64,000 nt of DNA from a bacterium HR33 (GCA_002923375.1 BEIJ01000001.1:1302001-1366000); one strand, 5' to 3'; shown: positions 1-9,935, counted from the stretch's first letter. Program-made: numbers and translations. The notes: a model not told the origin generated them from the letters alone.

Positions 1-1
1 A

Positions 2-295
2 CCCGGGGTTCCGGTAGTGGTGGAAGTCGAAGACGAGGTCCAGCTGGAGCAGGCGATTGCAGCGGGCGCCAAGCGCCTCTTGGTGGATAACCAGCCCCCG
101 GACCGGGTCGCCGAGTGGGTTCAAAGGCTCGGACCCGGAATCGAGGTGGAAGCTTCTGGAGGGATCACTCCCGAAACTGCATCCGCCTACGCCAAGGCGG
201 GGGCGCGGTTCATCTCAATCGGCGCGCTTACTCACTCAGCCCCGGCGGCCGAGATCGCATTTGAGATCGCAGTAGGGGGAGATCCGTCCAGCTGA
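2..295 (+). CDS. nadC: Nicotinate-nucleotide pyrophosphorylase, C-terminal part (5' end outside window)
   Basis: This is the last ~97 codons of quinolinate phosphoribosyltransferase, which makes nicotinate mononucleotide from quinolinate and PRPP in de novo NAD synthesis. The reading frame is already open at base 2, so the gene starts upstream of the window. Family motifs of the type II PRTase barrel are visible: LLVDN in the phosphate-binding strand, EASGGIT, and the terminal ISIGALTHS signature. The gene is followed by 129 bp holding an AT-rich inverted repeat and then by the convergent lptG. Assignment rests on these motifs, which are highly specific to NadC. Confidence 0.93.
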   Translation, partial: PGVPVVVEVEDEVQLEQAIAAGAKRLLVDNQPPDRVAEWVQRLGPGIEVEASGGITPETASAYAKAGARFISIGALTHSAPAAEIAFEIAVGGDPSS

Positions 296-366
296 AGGTT
301 CCCTTACCCCTCCAGCCAAGCGCCGCTCGAGAAGCGCTGCGTGAGGGCGCTCAAGAGTTTTGGGTA

Positions 367-392
367 ATTTTACTCACCGCATTGAGTAAAAT
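367..392. terminator. Perfect 10-bp AT-rich inverted repeat between convergent genes
   Basis: ATTTTACTCA and its exact complement TGAGTAAAAT are separated by 6 bases. It lies between the 3' ends of nadC and lptG, so a bidirectional terminator is the simplest reading. The stem is AT-rich, unlike the GC-rich terminators elsewhere in the window, so a protein-binding palindrome is also possible. Confidence 0.45.
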
Positions 393-424
393 CACTCAGA
401 GACAGCAGCAAAGCAATCCAGCCC

Positions 425-1519
425 TCAGGTGGGAGCCCTGCGGAATAGCCACACCCCGGCAAGCCCGAACAAGATGTTAGGCACCCACGCAGCCAGCGTG
501 GGCGGCAGTACTCCACCGGCCCCCACCGCTTTGGAAAGCTGCACCAAGGTGAGAAAGACCACGGTAATGGCGAGACTCACCCCCACGCCAAAGGCACCGC
601 TCGCCCGCGGCGCGGTGATGGCCAGGGGAGCCGCAAAGATCGCGATGATGATCGAGGTTGCGGGTATGGCCAGCTTCAGCGCCAGCTCGACCTTGAGCTT
701 CCGCACGTCCCCTCCCGAGCGCTCCAGCCAGCCGATATAACGGGCCAGTTCCCCATAGCGCATCTCCTCGGGCTCCTTGGGCTCCGCGAGCAGAGCGGCC
801 GGCGGTTCGACCAAACTCGCCAGCCTGAGCGAATCGAACCCGAAGGTGAGCTCCCCTTGAGAACCCATCACCATCCGCATCCGGCCCTCTTTGAGGATCC
901 AATGCCCCAGACTGTCGGAGTATTCGCCCGCTTCGGCGTGGACGATTATCGTAGGGTACTCGGGCCCCGCGCCGGCCCGCTCCAGTACGGCGTCCCTCAT
1001 GACCCGCTGCTCGGCGTCGAGGGCGCGGATGGCGTACACCCACCCCCGGTCCGCTCGGTAGACGAAGTTGTACCGGGCCGACAGCGAGCGGATTTCGCGT
1101 TCGCCCAAAAGCTCCATCTGGCGGCGCTTCAAGAGCGGAGCCAGTTCGCCCAAAGCCAGACCCAGGAGAGCTGCCAGCACCGATGCCACCAGCACCGGGA
1201 CGATCGCCCGGTGAAAACTCCTCCCAGACGCCTTCTGCGCGGTGAGTTCCGAATGGCGGCTCATGGACACCACGCTGAACACCGTGGCAAAGAGCACCGC
1301 TGCCGGAACTATGAGAAAGACTTTTTCGGGGATGCTGAAAACGTAGCTCAAAGCGATCGCCTTGGGCTTTAAGCCCCGTGCCAGATACTCGTCCAGCTTG
1401 TCGGTAAGCTCCAGTATGATCGCCACCAGGGGAAAGCCCAGCACGGTGACCACGAAGATCTTGGTCCACTCGCGCCCGAGGTAGCGATCCAGGATGCAGA
1501 GCCTGGGGGCGAACCTCAC
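425..1519 (-). CDS. lptG: LPS export ABC transporter permease LptG (YjgP/YjgQ family)
   Basis: This is the inner-membrane permease which, with LptF and the LptB ATPase, extracts lipopolysaccharide for transport to the outer membrane. The start chosen is the GTG at 1519, whose G is the last base of the lptF stop codon; this gives 364 residues, normal for LptG. An upstream extension to 1822 is only lptF read in another frame. The protein begins VRFAPRLCILDRYLG and has a typical first helix pair, a periplasmic beta-jellyroll middle and three C-terminal membrane helices. The one-base overlap with lptF implies translational coupling in one operon. Motifs do not sharply separate LptF from LptG; order and length favour LptG. 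Confidence 0.9.
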   Translation of the reverse strand: MRFAPRLCILDRYLGREWTKIFVVTVLGFPLVAIILELTDKLDEYLARGLKPKAIALSYVFSIPEKVFLIVPAAVLFATVFSVVSMSRHSELTAQKASGRSFHRAIVPVLVASVLAALLGLALGELAPLLKRRQMELLGEREIRSLSARYNFVYRADRGWVYAIRALDAEQRVMRDAVLERAGAGPEYPTIIVHAEAGEYSDSLGHWILKEGRMRMVMGSQGELTFGFDSLRLASLVEPPAALLAEPKEPEEMRYGELARYIGWLERSGGDVRKLKVELALKLAIPATSIIIAIFAAPLAITAPRASGAFGVGVSLAITVVFLTLVQLSKAVGAGGVLPPTLAAWVPNILFGLAGVWLFRRAPT

Positions 1520-3057
1520 TAGCCGGCGCCTCCGGACGCGATCCTGATCCGCACGCGCCGCCACAGCGCGGCGCGCCGGGGTACGGTGGCCTGGCGGCGC
1601 AGATACCACAAGCCGGCCAGGCTCAGAGCGGTGAAGATCACGTTGGGCGTCCACATGGCCCAGAACGGAGAAACGATCAGCCGGTTGGCCAGCGATTCTC
1701 CGCCTATGAGACACACGTAGTATACGCTGAAGATCGCCAGACTCGCGCCGATCACGAACCCTAGCCCTCCCTGGGGGAAAAGAACAGCTAGGGGTACCCC
1801 CACCAGCACGAACACGATGCACGCGGACGCTATGGCGTATTTCTTGTGAAGCTCCACCTTGTAGTTGGCCGCCCTAATCGCCGCCGCGCGGACCCGATCC
1901 TCCAGCGCCCGTACGTCCACCAGCCGCGGGGTCTCGATCACCCCGGTGGTGAAGGCCCGCCTGGCGGGTTCGTTGAAGCGATCCAAAAGCCCGCCGCCGG
2001 CGCTGGGCGGGATGCTGTCCCGAGACTGCGGCGCCGCTCCCCCTGGCCGCTGCGGCGGCCGATCCCAGGCCCTGAGCTCTTGCGGCAGAAGGAAACCGGC
2101 GAACCGCCGCAGTGCTTTGCAGTAGAGGCTAAAGGACCCGTAGGGGACCGCAGTGTCGGCAGGTATACCGCGCAGTCCCACCAGAGCTCTCAGACCGTTG
2201 CGCCGCACGGCGGCGATACGGCGCCGGTTGAGCTCTTCCTCCCGGCGGGCGGCCCGAATCACGTTCTCCATCTCGCAGACCCCCATCTCCCGATCGCCCT
2301 TGTAGTCGTCCCGCTCGGTGCGCCTGAGCTCGTTGCCCACGTCCTCTACCCGAATCACCTGGCGGCGGAATTGAGCGGTTTGGAATACCTTGAGGTCGTT
2401 CCGATCGATCTCGTACATCGTCCCGTCGTAGAGGGTTAGATGGAGATCTTCCTGATCCGGGGTGAGGGCCATGTGCCCGCTGTCGGCGTGAATAATCCGC
2501 TTGCGCTGCTGGTCGCCCAGATCGTAAATGGTGACCTCTCTCAGGAAAAACCGGGACTGGTCTATGCGCGCGGCACGCAGGAATAGACGGCTGCGCTGGA
2601 GTTCGTTGATCACCTGCTCTTTCAGGGCGAAGGTGGGTTTCTTGCGGGAGATGTCGCTGAGCAGGGTCCTGAGCCTATGGTTGGAACGCGGCAGGACTTG
2701 GTCGGAAAACAAGAACGCAACGACCGCCACCAGTACGCCGGCCGAGAGGAGGGGGACCATCAGCTGGCCAATGGAAATGCCGCTCGCCCGGATGGCGGTC
2801 AGCTCGTGATCCGCCGTGAGTCTTCCCACCGCGTATAGCACCGCCACGAGCACCGCCATGGACATGGTGGTCGTTACGATGAAGGGGATGGAGAGTACGA
2901 AGACCTCCACGATCCAGCTCCAGGGCAGGCCCTTGCCCACCAGCTCGCCCAGCCGCCGCGCAATTTGGTTCAATAGCTGGAACGCGGTGAGCGCGGAGAG
3001 GGCGAACAGGAACGGCGCAACGTGTTGCTTGAGAAGATATCTGCTAAGGATGCGCAT
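1519..3057 (-). CDS. lptF: LPS export ABC transporter permease LptF (YjgP/YjgQ family)
   Basis: The first gene of the lptF-lptG pair encodes the partner permease of the LPS extractor. It starts MRILSRYLLKQHVAPF, followed by the family-typical helix with LLNQIARRLGELVGKGLPW. The C-terminal helices begin after YKVELHKKYAIASA, a well conserved LptF segment. At 512 residues it is well above the ~370 of the enterobacterial protein; the extra length is a polar, proline-rich insert of about 100 residues (roughly 285-390) before the C-terminal membrane part. It is divergent from the SprA-like gene, with only 72 bp between the two starts, so the promoters must overlap or face each other there. Confidence 0.9.
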   Translation of the reverse strand: MRILSRYLLKQHVAPFLFALSALTAFQLLNQIARRLGELVGKGLPWSWIVEVFVLSIPFIVTTTMSMAVLVAVLYAVGRLTADHELTAIRASGISIGQLMVPLLSAGVLVAVVAFLFSDQVLPRSNHRLRTLLSDISRKKPTFALKEQVINELQRSRLFLRAARIDQSRFFLREVTIYDLGDQQRKRIIHADSGHMALTPDQEDLHLTLYDGTMYEIDRNDLKVFQTAQFRRQVIRVEDVGNELRRTERDDYKGDREMGVCEMENVIRAARREEELNRRRIAAVRRNGLRALVGLRGIPADTAVPYGSFSLYCKALRRFAGFLLPQELRAWDRPPQRPGGAAPQSRDSIPPSAGGGLLDRFNEPARRAFTTGVIETPRLVDVRALEDRVRAAAIRAANYKVELHKKYAIASACIVFVLVGVPLAVLFPQGGLGFVIGASLAIFSVYYVCLIGGESLANRLIVSPFWAMWTPNVIFTALSLAGLWYLRRQATVPRRAALWRRVRIRIASGGAG

Positions 3058-3129
3058 CGGTCGCCGGCACGTAGTATATGCGAGTGCTCCTATACCCTCA
3101 ACGAAAGGTACCCCGGAGGCTCTAGAACG

Positions 3130-6100
3130 GTGTCATCGCGGCTGATGGCGATCCTTGCCGCGGCTTTTCTGGCGAGCCCGGCCGCCGCCCAGGATTTTCG
3201 CTTCGGGTTTCCGGAAACGGCTGCGCCCATTTGGCGGCCTTGGGGTGCGGGACTCCGGCTCGAGGCTCGGGATCCGGCTAGCTGGCTCGAGACCACTATG
3301 GCGCGGATTCAGCGGGCGCGGCGGGAAAGATGGGATCGCGAGATCCGGGAACGCCTTAGCGGGGAGCGGCCTTGGGCCCACAGCCGCCGATCGGCGGGGA
3401 GCCAGGAGCCGGAGCTGGGAATCGCTTTCCGCGGGCGGTTCGAACTGAAGTTGGATCGCTTGCGCAACGAGCGCTGTACCGCCGCGGACATCGGCAATCC
3501 GGTTTCCGGGTGCCGCGAAGGGTTCCCGCTCCTGGGGCTGGACCAGCAGTTCAATTTGCGGGCCGGGGGCACCGTGGGCGAGCGGATTCATGTGAACATC
3601 GACTTCGACAGCGAGCGGGAGTTTTCGGCCAGCAACGACATTCGGGTGTGGTATCAGGGTCAAGCCGGCGAGCTGTTTCAGCGTATAGAAGTAGGTAACG
3701 TCACCCTCGACGCGCCGGTTTCGCGTTTCATTACCTCCGCGGTGCCCGCCAATTCCTTCGGCGTTCAGGCTTACGCCCGCACGGGTAGCTTGGAGATACG
3801 ATCTATCGTGGCGCAGCAGCGGGGGTCGTCCCTGCGATCCCGGGTCTTTACCATCGGGGAGCGCACCACCCAGCCGGTGGAGCTGGAACTCAGGGACATA
3901 GACTTCGAAGCCGGCAGGTTCTTTTGGGTGATCGATCCCCGCACCCTCCCCGGCTACCCCGATCTGGATGTCTTGAACCTCGAAGCTTTGGCGTTGTCGC
4001 CGAGCTTGAAGCCCGCCGCGATCCGGGTGTACCGGCTTCGCGCCTTGGGAGGCCCGGCCGGAGCCGCCCCCAACTTGGGCGGCATTCCGGCCGTCGCGGT
4101 GCGGCCGGACAGCCCCCAGCGAGTAGGTCCCTTCCCGTGGGAGCTGTTGATAGAAGGCAGGGACTACTACGTGGACCCCTCGGGGCTCTGGTTCGCGCTG
4201 GCCAACCGCGTCGCGGGAGAAGATTTCCTCGCGGTTTCCTACGTAACCGCCGCGGGCGATACGGTAGGAACTTTTCCTGCAACCGCGCGCGGCGCCGACA
4301 CTCTGCTCTTGATCTACGAGCCCCGCCGCGGTCCCGAGGTGCCCACCTTTTTCCACGAGATGCGGCAGATCTACCGCCTCGGCGGCAGCGAGATCGACCG
4401 CTCGTCGATCGAGGTGAGCGTGCTGCTGGATCGCTCGGAAAAACCCGTCGGGAAGGAAGGCACCTATCTGTCGCTGTTGCGACTGGCCCGCCCTACCGAC
4501 CCGTCCGCACTGGACCAGTACAGCCGCGTATTCCCCCGCGAGCGCGATCCCAACGGAGGAGCTCCGCTGAGAGATCTCTTTTTGGTGTTCCCCCATCTGC
4601 TGCCCTTCGCCGACAGCTCCAGGCTTTCTCCTTCGGAGCGGAACGACTCCCTTTACCGAACTCCGGTGCATCTGCTCGCTACCCAGGGTCCGGCTCCGCG
4701 GTTCCGGATTCGCGCTGGATACGAGGCTACCGGCACGGGGGATCGGTCCACCTTGAACCTGGGCGCCCTGCAAATCCGCGAGGGGAGCGAAAGGATCTAC
4801 TTGGGTGACCGGCAGCTCGTCCGAGGCCGGGACTACGACATCTTCTACGACATCGGTCAGGTGGTGTTTCTCAATCCCGACGCCCTGTTTGCGGGCCCCG
4901 CGGCTCGAGTCCGAGTGCAGTTCGAAGAAAATCAGTTGTTCGACGTCGCTCCCAAGAGCATCGTGGGTCTCACCACCTCCTACGACTTGGGCTCCCGGGG
5001 AAGAATCGACGCCATCGGCCTGTTCCAAAGGGAACAAACCCTTTTCACCCGCCCCCAGCTGGGCTTCGAGCCCAAATCCCACTTCATCGGGGGAATAAGC
5101 GGTACGCTCCGGTTCGATCCCCAAGGGTTGACGCGCGGGCTCGACGCCCTGCCCTTGATCGAAACCGATGCTCCCTCGAGCCTGGTCTTGAACGGCGAGA
5201 TCGCCGTCTCGCAGCCCAACGCCAACCAAGCCGGTGTGGCCTACCTGGAAGAGTTCGAGGGCGGCGCCGGAGCCAGGGCGATTTCTCTCAGCGAGCAGGC
5301 GTTTCAGTTGGGCAGCATGCCCGCCTCTGGGCGGGGAATACCGGCTACCCACTTGGCGCCGGACGGACGGTTCAGCCCCTTCGATGCGGCGGCGCTGGTC
5401 TGGCAGAACGGGGTGGAGATCGGGGGCCGGGTAATGGAGTTCGAGCCGCGGGATATCGACTCGAGCATCGTACTGACGGGAACGGCGAGACAACTGGAAA
5501 GGGTGCTATGGCTCACCCTCAAGCCGGACACCGTCGGAGGAGCTCCTGATCCCGTTACGGGAAGGCCGCGCTGGATAAGGCCCCACACTCCCGGGCCCCG
5601 CTGGCGCTCGATCAGCCAGCCCTTGGATCGCTCCGGGTTGGGGATCGATCTCTCCACCGTGGAGTTTCTCGAGTTTTGGGTGCTGGAGGACGAAAGGCGT
5701 ACGGCGCGGTCGCACGACGCGCTGTTGATTTTCGACTTCGGGACGGTGTTGGAGGATGCCTTGGCACTGGTCCCCGAATCGGTGTCGGTTTCTCCGGACA
5801 CGGTGTTCAGGGGTGTGGCGCTGGCGGGGATCGGCCGTCTGGACACGGAGAAGGACACGATAACCAACGTGTTCAACGCCCAGATCCACGACCTCGGGCT
5901 GGTGTGGGATCGGCCGGATTCGCTGATCGATGCTGCAACCGGGCGGGTCGTGCGGAACCTGCCCCTGTGCCGGGGAAGCCCCGCCGCGGGCCTGCCGATC
6001 TTCCCCCTGGGAGACCTTGCAGCGCGCTGCACCAGGGGTAACGGGCTGCTCGACACCGAGGATCTCAACGGAGACAATCGCCTGGACCTGACGGTGGGAG

Positions 6101-9039
6101 CCGCGGAGGAACACGTGGTTCGTTACGTGGTGCCGGTGGGAAGCGATCGCTATGTGGTGCGGGACGGGGGAAGCGTGATCGACGGCACAGGGCGCCGCCT
6201 TACCTGGAGGCTTTACCGCGTTCCGTTTCGGCGCGACACCGTGCTCATCGGCAATCCCGAGTTCCGGCACATCGCGGCGCTGCGGATCACCGTGGTGGTA
6301 CCGGGCGCGTCCGGGACGGAGGAGGAGATCTTCCTCGCTTTGGCGCGGATGCGGCTGCTGGGCGCGCCCTGGCTCAAACGCTCCCCCACACCCCTAGCCG
6401 GTCTTGCCGGAAAGGTGGCACTCCCGCGGGGAGAGGTCAGCGCTTCGGTCATCGGCACCGACAATCGCGACTTAGGTTACACCTCTCCTCCGGGAGTGCT
6501 GGATCAGGCCGCGGAACGAGGTCTCGCTTTTCAAATCGCCCCGGTTCAGATCAACGAGCGCTCTTTGAGGCTTACTGCGCGCGAGCTTCGCGCCGGGGAG
6601 CGGGCGGAAGCTTTTACCCGCTTCGTGGCCGAAGCGGACCGTAACTTTCTGAAATACCGGGAACTCAGAGTTTGGGCTCAGGGCAGGGGAGCGGGTTGGG
6701 ACGAGGGCGATCTGGAATTTTTCGTCAAGGTCGGTACCGACGAGGACAACTTCTACCTTTACCGAACGCAGCTCAGGGCGGGAAGCTGGGAGCCCGAGCT
6801 GGTCATAGAACTGGGCAAATGGATCGAGCTCCGGAGCCAAATCGAGCGCTCCTGGCTCGCCGGATCGCCACCCTCGGGTGCCGCGCTATGCGGCGGCGAC
6901 TCGACGGCCTATGTGGCGTGCGACGGGAAGTATTTGGTGCAGGTCCGCGATCCCGGAATCGCCCCTCCCAACCTGGCACGAGTGTCGGAGCTGGCAGTGG
7001 GGATCTACCGTACCAAGGAGTCGGTGGCGGCCGATCCCGCCGAAGTTTGGATTGACGACATCAGACTCAGCGGAGTGGTGAACGATCCCGGTCTGGCCGC
7101 CGCACTGGATGCCCGCCTGGTGGCGGCCGACGTAGCCGAACTCGCCGTGGGGTGGAGTGGAGTGGACGGCCGCTTCAGGCAGTTGGACGAACAGCCGGGA
7201 TACGTGGGGCAGACGCAACTGCGGCTGAGTACCACTCTCCGCCTGGACAAGCTTCTGCCCGGAGCCCTGGGTCTCAGCGTGCCGTTCACCGTCCAGCACC
7301 TGCGCGGCGCAGAGCGGCCTTTCTACCTCCGCAGAACCGATGTCCGGGCCTCGGAGCTGAACGGCTTCCGGCAGCCTGAGAACCGGCTTACCAGCTACCA
7401 GCTCTCTATCCGGCGAACCACCCGCGGCGAGGGATTCCTCGAGCGGTTGCTGATCGATCCGCTGGCGATCTTCTTGGTGAAGCAGCACGGCCGATCGAGT
7501 ACCGAGCTCTCCCGGTCAACCACCTCGAACCGCCAGTTCAGGGTCGACTACAACTACCGGTCCGCGGATCGGCGGATCACGCTGAGCGCCGGGACGCATT
7601 GGCTCGACTTCGATACCCGCCGATTCACCTTTCGCCTTCCGGTAGCGGCCGCCGGTGACTCGGGATCGGCCGTGCTTTCCAGCATAACCCGCCTGTGGCG
7701 CAATCGGGTGGCGGCGGAGTTTCGCCCGATCGAGCCGCTGTCGTTCAGGGCGGAAGTGGCAACCGCCAGGGATCTCCAAGACTACGGGGATTCCACCCTC
7801 TACGGACGGCTGCTGAAGCGGGAGCGAGGTCGCATTTTGGGAAGGGACGCCGGTTTCGAGAGAGAACGCGCAATCTCCACCGGAGCCGGGTTCGAACCCC
7901 GCATCGCCGCCTGGTTGCGGCCCAGGGTGCTCTTGACTACCGGCTTCAGCGCGGTCCGGGATCCGAATCGGCGCCTAGCAGTTCGGGAGAGTCCCGACTC
8001 CTCGGCTCCGCTCCGGCCCCCGGTGGCGGCTAGCAACTTCCAGCGCCGTGAGATCGGGGCGCGGTTCGATCTGGCGCAGTTGGCTGCGGCGGGAACCGGC
8101 TCCCCAGGCGCCACCGGATCGGCCCTGCTGTCGTTGTTTGCGCCGGCAGACGTGTCCTACACGCTCGAGCGTCGCTCCACCTTCGACCGCATGCCCCAGA
8201 TGCCGGGTCTAGACTACCAGCTCGCCCTAGGGGGACTCGGGAGCTTTCGGGAACGAAGATACCAGGTAGCCTCCACCGCCGCCGAAACCGGTACCCTTCA
8301 GGCCACTGGGGGGCTGAGATTTTCAGCCTCCGGGCAGTTGCGACTCAGTTACCGCAACTCGGAAGGAACGACTTGGATTCGCCGCGGCGCGTCTCAAACG
8401 CCCATCGATCAGGCCAGTACCGAGTGGCCCGCCGGTAGCCTCAACTTCTCCTTCCGCCCGCCCGGACTTGCCGGCGAACTGATCAGGTCGCTCGACAGCC
8501 GCGCCCAGTTTCGCCGCAGCCGTACCTCGGTGAGGCAGGCCGGTGTCTTGGGCTCGGGCGATCGGCCGGCGCTGACCGAAACCGAGGCCACCAGCCTGGC
8601 ACCTTCGATATCCATCGCCTGGGCCAAGGGAGGGATCGGCACTTCCGCCCAACTCAACGTGAGCCAAAGCATCCTCCAGACTGCGGGCAGCACCACGCGC
8701 ACCGATCGGGTGGAATGGTCCGCCGGACTCGCATTTTCGGTACCCTCTCCCCGGTGGTTGCTCCGGTCGGGCTCGCCCTTGAGAGCGTCGCTGAATTGGT
8801 CTTCCTCCGACTTGGACGTATGTTTGACTCCGGCGGGTGAGCTCCTTTGCCGTTCGGTTGCGGAGAGCATCCGCAGGCAGCTGGACTTTCGGATCGATAC
8901 CGGAATGGCGGAGAACGTCGTCGGCGGGGCCAGTCTGAGCTACATTGTGACGGATCAGCGACACTTGGCGAGTCGTTTCTCCCAGCTGGTTCTCACCGTG
9001 TTCGCGGACATCAACTTGGTTGCGGGACGGGTGCCATGA
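3130..9039 (+). CDS. SprA-like giant outer-membrane protein
   Basis: A 1969-residue exported protein. The GTG at 3130 is preferred: GGAGG sits 10 bases upstream and it gives a clean Sec signal peptide ending LASPAAA; ATG 3145 would also work. Beta-rich throughout, it carries segments I recognise from SprA/Sov, the type IX secretion outer-membrane translocon channel: FHEMRQIYRLGG, a YDIFYDIGQVVFLNP strand, AYLEEFEGGAGARAISL (compare the SprA motif with a conserved DDFEG) and a LIFDFGTVLEDAL segment. The expected role is an outer-membrane barrel passing folded cargo. The next gene overlaps its stop. The size is shorter than Flavobacterium SprA (~2300). No other T9SS gene is in the window, so whether it secretes cargo is inference. 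Confidence 0.75.
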   Translation: MSSRLMAILAAAFLASPAAAQDFRFGFPETAAPIWRPWGAGLRLEARDPASWLETTMARIQRARRERWDREIRERLSGERPWAHSRRSAGSQEPELGIAFRGRFELKLDRLRNERCTAADIGNPVSGCREGFPLLGLDQQFNLRAGGTVGERIHVNIDFDSEREFSASNDIRVWYQGQAGELFQRIEVGNVTLDAPVSRFITSAVPANSFGVQAYARTGSLEIRSIVAQQRGSSLRSRVFTIGERTTQPVELELRDIDFEAGRFFWVIDPRTLPGYPDLDVLNLEALALSPSLKPAAIRVYRLRALGGPAGAAPNLGGIPAVAVRPDSPQRVGPFPWELLIEGRDYYVDPSGLWFALANRVAGEDFLAVSYVTAAGDTVGTFPATARGADTLLLIYEPRRGPEVPTFFHEMRQIYRLGGSEIDRSSIEVSVLLDRSEKPVGKEGTYLSLLRLARPTDPSALDQYSRVFPRERDPNGGAPLRDLFLVFPHLLPFADSSRLSPSERNDSLYRTPVHLLATQGPAPRFRIRAGYEATGTGDRSTLNLGALQIREGSERIYLGDRQLVRGRDYDIFYDIGQVVFLNPDALFAGPAARVRVQFEENQLFDVAPKSIVGLTTSYDLGSRGRIDAIGLFQREQTLFTRPQLGFEPKSHFIGGISGTLRFDPQGLTRGLDALPLIETDAPSSLVLNGEIAVSQPNANQAGVAYLEEFEGGAGARAISLSEQAFQLGSMPASGRGIPATHLAPDGRFSPFDAAALVWQNGVEIGGRVMEFEPRDIDSSIVLTGTARQLERVLWLTLKPDTVGGAPDPVTGRPRWIRPHTPGPRWRSISQPLDRSGLGIDLSTVEFLEFWVLEDERRTARSHDALLIFDFGTVLEDALALVPESVSVSPDTVFRGVALAGIGRLDTEKDTITNVFNAQIHDLGLVWDRPDSLIDAATGRVVRNLPLCRGSPAAGLPIFPLGDLAARCTRGNGLLDTEDLNGDNRLDLTVGAAEEHVVRYVVPVGSDRYVVRDGGSVIDGTGRRLTWRLYRVPFRRDTVLIGNPEFRHIAALRITVVVPGASGTEEEIFLALARMRLLGAPWLKRSPTPLAGLAGKVALPRGEVSASVIGTDNRDLGYTSPPGVLDQAAERGLAFQIAPVQINERSLRLTARELRAGERAEAFTRFVAEADRNFLKYRELRVWAQGRGAGWDEGDLEFFVKVGTDEDNFYLYRTQLRAGSWEPELVIELGKWIELRSQIERSWLAGSPPSGAALCGGDSTAYVACDGKYLVQVRDPGIAPPNLARVSELAVGIYRTKESVAADPAEVWIDDIRLSGVVNDPGLAAALDARLVAADVAELAVGWSGVDGRFRQLDEQPGYVGQTQLRLSTTLRLDKLLPGALGLSVPFTVQHLRGAERPFYLRRTDVRASELNGFRQPENRLTSYQLSIRRTTRGEGFLERLLIDPLAIFLVKQHGRSSTELSRSTTSNRQFRVDYNYRSADRRITLSAGTHWLDFDTRRFTFRLPVAAAGDSGSAVLSSITRLWRNRVAAEFRPIEPLSFRAEVATARDLQDYGDSTLYGRLLKRERGRILGRDAGFERERAISTGAGFEPRIAAWLRPRVLLTTGFSAVRDPNRRLAVRESPDSSAPLRPPVAASNFQRREIGARFDLAQLAAAGTGSPGATGSALLSLFAPADVSYTLERRSTFDRMPQMPGLDYQLALGGLGSFRERRYQVASTAAETGTLQATGGLRFSASGQLRLSYRNSEGTTWIRRGASQTPIDQASTEWPAGSLNFSFRPPGLAGELIRSLDSRAQFRRSRTSVRQAGVLGSGDRPALTETEATSLAPSISIAWAKGGIGTSAQLNVSQSILQTAGSTTRTDRVEWSAGLAFSVPSPRWLLRSGSPLRASLNWSSSDLDVCLTPAGELLCRSVAESIRRQLDFRIDTGMAENVVGGASLSYIVTDQRHLASRFSQLVLTVFADINLVAGRVP

Positions 9040-9935
9040 AAGGATCCAGATCGATCGTTGTCGCGGTGCTGGTATGGGCGGTAGCCTGCGGATCGGGAGC
9101 TTTTGCGTCCCGCGGAGAGTTCGACGGGGAAGCCGCCCTGGGCTATGTGGAAGCCCAGTTGCGGTTCGGGCCCAGGGTTCCCAACACCGAGGGACACCGG
9201 AGGACGGGCGATTGGATTTTGGAGCAGTTACGGGCGAGAGCCGATACCGTCGTGGTTCAGGAGTTCCAGCACGTCACCGTGGAGGGGGACACACTCCGCC
9301 TCAGGAACTTCATCGGCAGCTTCCGGCCGGAGCTCAAGGATCGAATTCTCTATGTAGCCCACTGGGATACGCGGCCCATCGCGGACAACGACCCGCCGAA
9401 CCGCCGCAACCAGCCGATACCCGGCGCCAACGACGGTGCTTCGGGAGTGGCCCTGCTTCTGGGCGTGGCCGACGCCCTGCGGCGAACCCCGCCCGCCGTG
9501 GGCGTCGATTTGCTTTTCGTGGACGGAGAAGATTACGGGGATTTCTCGCTGGACAGGGACGTTCTCATAGGGTCCCGCTACTACGCTTCGCAGGTAAACC
9601 GGGAGCATTTGCCGCTCTTTGCGGTGGTGTGGGACATGGTGGGTGATCGGGATCTGGCGATTCTGCAAGAAGGCCACTCGGTTCGCCGGGCTCCGGAGGT
9701 AGTCGAGCGGGTGTGGAACAAGGCCAGGGAGCTGGGCTACGAGCGGTTTTTCAGGCCCACGGTGGGAGGAGCGATCACGGACGATCACTTGCCTCTTTTG
9801 GACGCCGGGATCAGGGCGATAGACGTGATCGACATCGACTACGAGTATTGGCACACCACGGAGGACACTATCGACAAGGTGAGCGCCAGGAGCCTCAAGA
9901 TAGTGGGCGACGTAGCCGTGGCGCTGCTCCGCTAG
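9036..9935 (+). CDS. M28-family zinc enzyme, glutaminyl-peptide cyclotransferase-like
   Basis: A 299-residue exported M28-fold enzyme. The ATG at 9036 overlaps the stop of the SprA-like gene (ATGA), so translation is probably coupled. The N-terminus is a signal sequence with a Cys after VWAVA, which could be a weak lipobox. Zinc-ligand motifs are in the order HWDTRP, GANDGASG, DGEDYG, VWDMVGD and YWHTTEDT. The combination HWDTRP...GANDGASG...EDYG is more like bacterial type II glutaminyl cyclases than general aminopeptidases; these enzymes convert N-terminal Gln of exported proteins to pyroglutamate. A plain M28 aminopeptidase remains possible. Confidence 0.8.
   Translation: MKGSRSIVVAVLVWAVACGSGAFASRGEFDGEAALGYVEAQLRFGPRVPNTEGHRRTGDWILEQLRARADTVVVQEFQHVTVEGDTLRLRNFIGSFRPELKDRILYVAHWDTRPIADNDPPNRRNQPIPGANDGASGVALLLGVADALRRTPPAVGVDLLFVDGEDYGDFSLDRDVLIGSRYYASQVNREHLPLFAVVWDMVGDRDLAILQEGHSVRRAPEVVERVWNKARELGYERFFRPTVGGAITDDHLPLLDAGIRAIDVIDIDYEYWHTTEDTIDKVSARSLKIVGDVAVALLR

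Noticed and set aside
3133-5493. 786-codon open frame on the minus strand opposite the SprA-like gene
   Set aside because: It is a mirror of a GC-rich coding frame; the translation is Arg/Gly/Gln-rich with no recognisable domain, and the plus strand encodes a clear exported protein.
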